NCBI GenBank assembly: GCA_963765745.1
Contig: CAVXXM010000006.1
Coordinates: 1 to 10,339, forward strand
Reading direction: 5' to 3'
DNA: 10,339 nucleotides
Source: JAHFPN01 sp963765745
GTDB lineage: Bacteria > Pseudomonadota > Alphaproteobacteria > Rhizobiales > Xanthobacteraceae
Below the pieces are notes generated by a model. The model saw only the letters and a program-made list of their open reading frames with translations, searched no databases and had not been told where the DNA came from. Positions within the stretch are counted from its first letter, which is position 1; every line of letters starts with the position of its first letter. Shown here in pieces: positions 5,059 through 10,339 of the stretch. A program made the position numbers and the translations under genes.

Positions 5059-6594
5059 CTGCGCACCGGCAAGCATTATCTCGAAGCCCTGAACGACGGC
5101 CGCAAGGTCTGGGTCGGCAACGAGCAGATCGACAACGTCGCGACCCATCCGCTGACGCGCGATTACGCGCGCATGACGGCCGATTTCTTCGACCTGCATA
5201 ACCGCAAGGATCTGGAGAACCAGCTCACCTTCGTCGACAAGAACGGCAAGCGCCGCTCGATGATGTGGTTCCGGCACACCAGCAAGGAAGAGCTGGTCCG
5301 CAAGCGCAAGTATCACGAATTCATCATGAAGCATTTCGTCGCGGCGTCATGCCCGCGCACCCCCAATTCCCAGAACTATATGCTGGTGACCTACATCGAC
5401 GACCCCGAACCGTGGGAGAAGGCGGCGATCGGCGCGGAAGGGCACGCGCTCGCGGACAACATTCGCAACTTTTGGCAATACGCGATGGACAACGATCTCG
5501 TTGTCGCGCCGCACTTCGTCGATCCGCAGGCCGATCGCTCCGATCCCAACGCGCACGCCACCTCGCCGGCGCTTCGCATCGTCTCGACAAACAACGAGGG
5601 CGTTGTCGTCAATGGCGTGAAGGCGATCGGAACGGCGTCGGCATTCGGCGACTTCCTGCACATGGGCGTGTTCTTCCGCCCCGGCGCCAAGGGCGACCAG
5701 ATCATTTATGGCGTCTGCCCTGCGAATCTTTCAGGCATTACAATCGTTTGCCGCGAAAGCGTCGTCGCCACCGATCCAATCGAGCATCCGCTGGCATCGC
5801 AGGGCGACGAGCTCGATGCAACTGTGTTGTTCGACAACGTGCTGATCCCGTGGAAATACATCTTCCATATCGGCAACCCGGACCACGCCAAGCTTTATCC
5901 GCAGCGCGTGTTCGACTGGGGTCACTATTATGCGCTTGTGCGTCAGGCCGTGCGGGCGGAGCTCCTGGCGGGGCTTGCGATCCTGATGTGCGAGCATCTC
6001 GGCACCGCCAAGATCGAAGCCGTGCAAGCGCGGCTTGCGAGAATTATCGCTTTTCAGAAGACGACCTACGCCCATGTTCTCGCCTCGGAGGACCAAGGCT
6101 TCCACACGCCAGGCGGCCTCTATAAGCCGGACATCCAGATGTTTAATTGGGGCCGCGTCTACTTCCTGCAAAACCTCGGGCCAATGGTGGACGAGCTGAT
6201 CGATCTGTGCGGCCGCAGCGCCATCATGTTCCCGACCGAGAAGCAGTGGAACAACCCGGCGATGCGTCCGTGGCTTGAAAAGCTCAACAGGGGCGCGACC
6301 GGCGAGGCCTATGACCGCATCAAGATCGCGCGCGTCATCCGCGACCTCTATCTCACCGATTGGGGCAGCCGGCTGTTCATGTTCGAGAACTTCAACGGCA
6401 CCCCGCTGCAGACGCTGTTGTCGCTCACCATGAAACGCGCGGAATTCACCGGCTCCGGCCCACTGGCGGAATTCGCCCGAAAAGTGGTCGGGATTGAGGT
6501 GAAAGACGACGCGTCGGAGTACAAGAAGACTGCCGACTATGCCAAGGCGCAGGATTCGGCGCGTGCCGCGCCGCCTTCCGTCGCGGCCGAGTAA
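5056..6594 (+). CDS. 4-hydroxyphenylacetate 3-hydroxylase (HpaB) family flavin-dependent monooxygenase
   Basis: Oxygenase component of a two-component FADH2-dependent monooxygenase, 512 residues (E. coli HpaB is about 520), cytoplasmic and normally tetrameric. The fold is acyl-CoA-dehydrogenase-like: an HpaB N-terminal domain at about 5-270 and a C-terminal helical domain at about 275-480. Signature segments are RTGKHYLEAL and VWVGNEQIDNVATHPLTR near the start, VFDNVLIPWKYIFH (about 258-271) and the helix containing FNWGRVYFLQN. E. coli HpaB binds the phenol with R113, Y117 and H155. Here R101 is kept in PRTPNS, the tyrosine position is S105, and the likely histidine is H153, reached after a loop about ten residues longer. 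The substrate is therefore probably not 4-hydroxyphenylacetate itself. No flavin reductase (HpaC) gene is in the window. It is first in a run of six + strand genes and divergent from the LysR gene. Confidence 0.87.
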   Translation: MLRTGKHYLEALNDGRKVWVGNEQIDNVATHPLTRDYARMTADFFDLHNRKDLENQLTFVDKNGKRRSMMWFRHTSKEELVRKRKYHEFIMKHFVAASCPRTPNSQNYMLVTYIDDPEPWEKAAIGAEGHALADNIRNFWQYAMDNDLVVAPHFVDPQADRSDPNAHATSPALRIVSTNNEGVVVNGVKAIGTASAFGDFLHMGVFFRPGAKGDQIIYGVCPANLSGITIVCRESVVATDPIEHPLASQGDELDATVLFDNVLIPWKYIFHIGNPDHAKLYPQRVFDWGHYYALVRQAVRAELLAGLAILMCEHLGTAKIEAVQARLARIIAFQKTTYAHVLASEDQGFHTPGGLYKPDIQMFNWGRVYFLQNLGPMVDELIDLCGRSAIMFPTEKQWNNPAMRPWLEKLNRGATGEAYDRIKIARVIRDLYLTDWGSRLFMFENFNGTPLQTLLSLTMKRAEFTGSGPLAEFARKVVGIEVKDDASEYKKTADYAKAQDSARAAPPSVAAE

Positions 6595-6617
6595 ACAGAA
6601 CGAAGGACGAGGAAGCC

Positions 6618-7271
6618 ATGCCCAAGCAACGCATCAGCTACATCCCGCTCGACAAGATGGACGCGGAGATGCGCAAGGAAATGGAGCGCTGCCAGCGTGA
6701 GGGCACGCCGCGGCCGGAAAGCTCGGCGGTGCGCGCGCACGTGCCGGCCTGCTTCTGGTTCTTCGCCAATTCTTGGCGCGATATTTTCCGGAACGGCGTG
6801 CTCGACCATTCCATCAAGGAGCTGTGCCGCCTCTATATCTCGCGCTCGGTGCAGTGCGAGTATTGCGGCAACCAGCGCTCGGTGAAGGCGGCCAAGACCG
6901 GCGCCGTCATCGAGGACCAGGTGTTCGATCTGCTGAACTTCGAAAAATCCACCCGCTTCAACGACCGCCAGAAGGCCGCGCTCGCCTATGCCGAGGCGAT
7001 CGCCTGGCATCTCGACACCGACGACGCGTTCTGGGATCGGCTGCACAAGCATTTCAGCGAGCCGGAACTAGTCGAGCTCGGCTGCATGATCGGCCTGACG
7101 CTCGGCCAGCAGAGCTGGCTCCGGCTCCTGAACATCGACCATCACGAAGTGATGGCCGGAACCGACGCTTCGATGGCGCCGGGCTTCGAAGACGCAAAAT
7201 CGCTGGCCGCCACCAAGGCCGCGGCCGACTACTGGGCGAAGTCGAAGGCGGCATCCGGGAAGAGCGCCTGA
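6618..7271 (+). CDS. carboxymuconolactone decarboxylase (CMD/AhpD-fold) family protein with CxxC
   Basis: A 217-residue, all-helical, probably cytoplasmic protein of the CMD/AhpD superfamily. The core is at about residues 45-110. E68, C80 and C83 (in ELC...QCEYCGNQRS) have the same spacing as the AhpD active-site Glu118, Cys130 and Cys133. The histidine that normally follows the second cysteine is absent: Q86 and R87 occupy its place. A redox-active disulfide is therefore possible, but an AhpD-type proton relay is not complete; true gamma-carboxymuconolactone decarboxylases are shorter and differ. A second helical part (about 125-175) resembles a degenerate repeat. A GAGGAA ribosome site precedes the ATG, and the gene starts 23 bases after the monooxygenase stop, so it is almost surely cotranscribed. 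The exact reaction is unknown. Confidence 0.8.
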   Translation: MPKQRISYIPLDKMDAEMRKEMERCQREGTPRPESSAVRAHVPACFWFFANSWRDIFRNGVLDHSIKELCRLYISRSVQCEYCGNQRSVKAAKTGAVIEDQVFDLLNFEKSTRFNDRQKAALAYAEAIAWHLDTDDAFWDRLHKHFSEPELVELGCMIGLTLGQQSWLRLLNIDHHEVMAGTDASMAPGFEDAKSLAATKAAADYWAKSKAASGKSA

Positions 7272-7318
7272 TCGCGAACGGGCCGTCGATCAAGAAACAA
7301 GAACGGGGCGGGGAAAAC

Positions 7319-7715
7319 ATGCAAGGCCTCTATTTCAACGACGCGTCGTGGCTCGATACCGCCGGGCGCATGTTGATCGTCGCGTTCTTCGTGATCGTCG
7401 GCGTCCGCAATCTCTCGAAATTCCACATCGAGGACCACATCAAGCGCCTGACGTTGGCCGGGACGCCGATGCCGGCGGTCGCCTTCTGGGCCGGGATCGC
7501 GCTCCAGTTCGGCGGCTGCGCGCTGCTGCTTGCGAACTGGCTTCCGGCGATCGGCGTGCTGTGCCTGATCGCGTTCACCGTGCTGGCGACCGCGTCTGCT
7601 GCTGCGCTTCTGGCAGATGGACGATCCGATGAAGCGGCTCGGCATGCAGAACGGCTTCATGTCCAACGTCGCCATCGTCGGCGGCCTGCTCCTGCTCTTG
7701 CAGAACGTGCGCTGA
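7319..7715 (+). pseudogene. DoxX-family membrane protein, frameshifted (131 aa if repaired)
   Basis: A small inner-membrane protein of the DoxX type with four hydrophobic helices. The ATG at 7319 follows a GGGGCGGGG purine stretch. The frame reads through three helices (about residues 14-30, 51-72 and 74-92) to FTVLATA, then turns into an implausible Arg-rich sequence. In the +1 frame the missing end is clear: RFWQMDDPMKRLGMQNGF and a last helix with IVGGLLLLLQNVR, stopping at TGA 7713-7715. Removing one T at 7595 joins them as ATALLLRFWQMDD, typical for DoxX proteins. Unrepaired, the frame would run to 7771, give 150 residues and overlap the next gene. The gene sits 47 bases after the first CMD gene and 7 before the second. 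DoxX proteins are often near oxidoreductases; no reaction can be assigned. A sequencing error is as likely as a real mutation. Confidence 0.75.
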
Positions 7716-7722
7716 GGCGCGC

Positions 7723-8319
7723 ATGCCGCCGCGGCTCGACCCGCTGCCGCCGGAACATTCGCCGGAACTGAAGCCGGAATTCGACTCGTTCCTGAAGTCG
7801 CTCGGCTTCGTGCCGAACAGCGTGCTCACCATGCAGCGCCGGCCCGCGCTGGTGCGGGCCTTCGTCGCGCTGCAGGGCGCGATCTGGGGGCCGGACAGCA
7901 AAGTCGACCGCGGCTTCAAGCGCCTGATCGGCCACGTCGCAAGCACGGCCGCGCGCGATCCCTACTCGATGGCGCATACCGCGAGCGCGGCCATGCATTT
8001 CGGCATCGACGAGAAGAAGCTCGCCGCCGTGCGCGACTATAAGTCGAGCTCTCTATTCAGCCCGGCCGAGCGGGCGGCGCTCGATCTGGCCGCTGCGGCG
8101 AGTGCGATCCCCAATTCTGTCACCGACGCGATGTTCGCCGAACTGCGCGAGCATTGGACCGAGGAGCAGATCGTCGAGATCGTGGCCGCCATCGCCGCCA
8201 CCGGCTTCGTCAATCGCTGGAACACGACGATGGCCACGCCGCTCGAAGACGAGCCCATGGCGGTGGGCGAGAAGCATCTCGCGTCCCACGGCTGGTCGCC
8301 GGGCCCACACCGGCGGTAA
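7723..8319 (+). CDS. CMD/AhpD-fold family protein lacking the active-site cysteines
   Basis: A 198-residue helical protein of the carboxymuconolactone decarboxylase / AhpD-like (peroxidase-related) group. The core is at about 40-110, and the later helices (about 115-170) include an LSPAERAALDLA-like stretch (here FSPAERAALDLAAAAS) and a GFVNRWNTTM stretch, both common in this group. The usual motif AAGCRYCQAHT is here AARDPYSMAHT: the cysteine positions are D79 and S82, while H85 is kept. The upstream glutamate position is R67. The thiol redox site is therefore absent, and the protein may be structural, a binding partner or an enzyme of another kind. The ATG at 7723 lies 7 bases after the repaired DoxX stop, and the gene is followed by an 81-base gap in which no gene or clear terminator is seen. 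Confidence 0.78.
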   Translation: MPPRLDPLPPEHSPELKPEFDSFLKSLGFVPNSVLTMQRRPALVRAFVALQGAIWGPDSKVDRGFKRLIGHVASTAARDPYSMAHTASAAMHFGIDEKKLAAVRDYKSSSLFSPAERAALDLAAAASAIPNSVTDAMFAELREHWTEEQIVEIVAAIAATGFVNRWNTTMATPLEDEPMAVGEKHLASHGWSPGPHRR

Positions 8320-8400
8320 AGCTGCCGCCTTACTGGACTTGCATCTGGCAGGCTGGCCGCTTACTCGTGACGCTCGAAAAAGCGCACAGGGAGTAAAGCC

Positions 8401-9387
8401 ATGGTCGAACGGAAAGCCGTCGAGATGCGGATGCTGGGCAAGAGCGGGATCAAGGTTTCCGCGATCGGGCTGGGCTGCATGTCGATGTCCGGCATCTATG
8501 GCCAGAGCGACGACGCGGCTTCGACCGCCGTGATCCACTACGCGCTCGATCGCGGCATCAATTTCCTCGACAGCGCCGACGCCTATGGCCACGGCCAGAA
8601 CGAAGAGCTGGTCGGTCGCGCCATCAAGGGCCGCCGCGACCAGGTCGTGCTCGCCACCAAGTTCGGCAATCTCGGCCCCAAGGGCGTCGCCGGCAGTCCC
8701 GAATATGTGCGCCAGGCCTGCGAGGCGAGCCTGAAGCGGCTCGGCGTCGAGACCATCGATCTTTATTACCAGCATCGCGTCGATACGACGGTGCCGATCG
8801 AGGACACGGTCGGCGCCATGGCCGAGTTCGTGAAGCAGGGCAAGGTCCGTGCGCTCGGCTTGTCCGAAGCCCACCCGGACACCATCCGCCGCGCTCACAA
8901 GGTTCATCCGATCGCCGCGGTGCAGACCGAGTTCTCCGTCCTCTATCGCGTCGAAGCGGAAGAGACCCGCGCGGTGACGCGCGAACTAGGGATTTCCTTC
9001 GTGGCCTATGCCCCGCTCGGCCGCAGCTTTCTCACCGGCTCGCTCAACAGCGCCGACGACATCAAGAACGACCGCCGTGCCGATCATCCGCGCTTCCAGG
9101 GCGAGCATTTCGCCAAGAACCGCGAGCTTGCCAAGCGCGTCGAAGCGATCGCCAAGGATAAGGGCTGCACCCCGGCCCAGCTCGTGCTCGCCTGGCTGCT
9201 GGCGCAGGGCCCCGACGTGATCCCGATTCCCGGCACCAAGCGCAAGGAACGGGTCGAGGAGAATCTCGGCGCGCTCGATGTGAAGCTGTCGCCGCAGGAA
9301 GTCGCGCGCATTTCCGCGGCCATCCCGCCCGGCGCCGCTTCCGGCCTTCGCTATCCGGAAGGCGCCATGAAGGCGCTCTATCGCTGA
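8401..9387 (+). CDS. aldo/keto reductase
   Basis: NADPH-dependent carbonyl reductase with a (beta/alpha)8 barrel, 328 residues, cytoplasmic. The whole catalytic tetrad is visible: D57 and Y62 (LDSADAYGHG), K87 (ATKFG) and H125 (YYQHRVD). The C-terminal coenzyme-binding segment IPIPGTKRKERVEENLGAL is also typical. It resembles the YakC / pyridoxal-reductase-like bacterial branch, but the substrate cannot be told. An AGGGAG ribosome site at 8388-8393 with 7 bases of spacing supports the ATG at 8401 over the in-frame ATG at 8425. The next gene begins 2 bases after its stop. In the operon it may reduce an aldehyde or ketone made by the hydrolase or monooxygenase; that is inference. Confidence 0.9.
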   Translation: MVERKAVEMRMLGKSGIKVSAIGLGCMSMSGIYGQSDDAASTAVIHYALDRGINFLDSADAYGHGQNEELVGRAIKGRRDQVVLATKFGNLGPKGVAGSPEYVRQACEASLKRLGVETIDLYYQHRVDTTVPIEDTVGAMAEFVKQGKVRALGLSEAHPDTIRRAHKVHPIAAVQTEFSVLYRVEAEETRAVTRELGISFVAYAPLGRSFLTGSLNSADDIKNDRRADHPRFQGEHFAKNRELAKRVEAIAKDKGCTPAQLVLAWLLAQGPDVIPIPGTKRKERVEENLGALDVKLSPQEVARISAAIPPGAASGLRYPEGAMKALYR

Positions 9388-9389
9388 GG

Positions 9390-10339
9390 ATGAGCGCTTC
9401 CTCCCCCGCGCAGGTGAAGCAACCGGACGCGCGCGTCCGCTCGGCGATCGCCCATTGGGCGCCGCGCTTCGTGTCGAACGGCGTCGCGCTCACCGACTTC
9501 GAGGAAGTCACGGCTGGAATCGCGTCGTGGGAAGATTGGTGCCGGGCCTGGTCCGCGCGCGCGGCGATCCACGAGGCGATCGGCCGCGAGACGCTCGTGC
9601 AGAAGCATTTCCTTAGCGCTGGCGAGCACCTGCAGCGCGCCGGCGTCTATTATCACTTCGCCAAGTTCGTCTTCGTGCACGATCTTGCGCAGATGAAAGC
9701 CGCGCATATGAAGGCGGTCGAGTGCCGCCGCCTCGCGCTGCCGCATCTCGAGCCGTCCGGTGAGCGCGTCGAAATTCCCTATCAGGGCAAGCATTTATGC
9801 GGGATCCTGCGGCGCCCCGCTGGCGTCGCACGGCCGCCCGTGCTGGTCATGGCGTGCGGACTCGATTCCGCGAAGGAAGAGACCGCCGCTTACGAGGAGC
9901 CGTTCCTCGCGCGCGGCATCGCGACGCTGGTGTTCGACGGTCCAGGCCAGGGCGAGGGCGAATACGACTTCCCGATCCGCGGCGATTACGAAGTGGCGGT
10001 GAAGGCAGTCGCCGATTTCGTCGAGATGCGGCGCGATCTCGACGCCGCGCGCATCGGCCTATGGGGCGTGAGCTTGGGTGGCTATTTCGCACCGCGCGCG
10101 GCGGCGTTCGAGAAGCGGATAAAAGCCTGCATCGCGCTCGCCGGGCCTTATGACTGGGCCGAAGCGTGGGAGGGTTTGCCGGAACTGACGAAGGACGCCT
10201 TCCGCGTGCGCAGCCATTGCAAGACGATGGAAGAGGCGAAGCGGCACGCGGCGACGCTCTCCCTGAAGGGAGTCGCGGAGCGAATTTCCTGTCCGCTGTT
10301 CATCATGGCCGGCAAGCTCGATCGCATCATCCCGTGGCG
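9390..10339 (+). CDS. alpha/beta hydrolase, 2,6-dihydroxypseudooxynicotine-hydrolase / FrsA-like, partial at the right edge
   Basis: 316 residues are in the window and the C-terminus lies beyond it. An N-terminal helical cap (about 1-125, with EHLQRAGVYYHFAKFVFVHD) precedes an alpha/beta hydrolase core. S228 in GVSLGGY is the nucleophile, and D311 in KLDRIIPW is the likely acid. The 83-residue spacing equals that between Ser217 and Asp300 of 2,6-dihydroxypseudooxynicotine hydrolase as I recall it. The histidine should fall about 30 residues on, outside the window. Members of this group split C-C bonds next to a carbonyl on aromatic rings, or act as esterases. The ATG at 9390 is 2 bases after the aldo/keto reductase stop, and its only purine-rich site (GAGG) touches the start codon, which suggests translational coupling. 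It is the last visible member of the operon, and its true substrate is unknown. Confidence 0.82.
   Translation, partial: MSASSPAQVKQPDARVRSAIAHWAPRFVSNGVALTDFEEVTAGIASWEDWCRAWSARAAIHEAIGRETLVQKHFLSAGEHLQRAGVYYHFAKFVFVHDLAQMKAAHMKAVECRRLALPHLEPSGERVEIPYQGKHLCGILRRPAGVARPPVLVMACGLDSAKEETAAYEEPFLARGIATLVFDGPGQGEGEYDFPIRGDYEVAVKAVADFVEMRRDLDAARIGLWGVSLGGYFAPRAAAFEKRIKACIALAGPYDWAEAWEGLPELTKDAFRVRSHCKTMEEAKRHAATLSLKGVAERISCPLFIMAGKLDRIIPW

Noticed and set aside
7588..7603. Programmed +1 frameshift in the DoxX gene
   Set aside because: No rare-codon or stop-codon context of the known +1 sites is present.
1..10339. CRISPR array, insertion sequence, defence system or phage genes
   Set aside because: No regularly spaced repeats, transposase or integrase motifs, terminal repeats or nuclease-like genes were found on either strand.

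Overview
The window is GC-rich, densely coding DNA from a proteobacterium, most likely an alphaproteobacterium of the Hyphomicrobiales (Bradyrhizobium, Rhodopseudomonas or Xanthobacteraceae type). That placement rests on codon bias, on a palindromic intergenic repeat with CGTCATTCCGG / CCGGAATGACG ends, and on the style of the tRNA and protein sequences. No ribosomal gene is present, so genus is not resolvable here.

Left part (15-3526, + strand): an HpaE-type semialdehyde dehydrogenase, a 140-bp palindromic repeat, an HpaD-type extradiol dioxygenase with a full homoprotocatechuate 2,3-dioxygenase active site, and an EamA/DMT-family permease coupled to it. HpaD would open the ring of 3,4-dihydroxyphenylacetate and HpaE would oxidise the resulting semialdehyde. 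The later enzymes of that pathway (HpaF, HpaG, HpaH, HpaI) are not in the window.

Middle (3527-4997): a short convergent gap with two mutually exclusive hairpins; a tiny lysine/arginine-rich gene on the - strand, broken by an apparent one-base deletion; two GC-rich hairpins; a tRNA-Glu(CTC) with its own likely promoter; and a LysR-type regulator on the - strand whose stop codon lies one base from the tRNA CCA end.

Right part (5056-10339, + strand): a probable operon read divergently from the LysR gene. It encodes an HpaB-family flavin-dependent monooxygenase, a carboxymuconolactone decarboxylase/AhpD-fold protein with a CxxC pair, a DoxX-type membrane protein broken by an apparent one-base insertion, a second CMD/AhpD-fold protein without the cysteines, an aldo/keto reductase, and an alpha/beta hydrolase of the C-C-bond hydrolase type (related to 2,6-dihydroxypseudooxynicotine hydrolase) that runs off the window. 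The 58-bp divergent promoter region and the first codons of the LysR gene hold two dyad-symmetric T-N11-A boxes. The simplest reading is a LysR-controlled catabolic operon for a phenolic or other aromatic compound whose hydroxylated product is cleaved by the hydrolase. The substrate is unknown, and the monooxygenase departs from HpaB at a substrate-binding tyrosine.

Two small genes each carry a single-base indel. Either both are real lesions or the sequence has indel errors, and this should be settled before either is called a pseudogene. No insertion sequence, integrase, CRISPR array or replication origin was seen.
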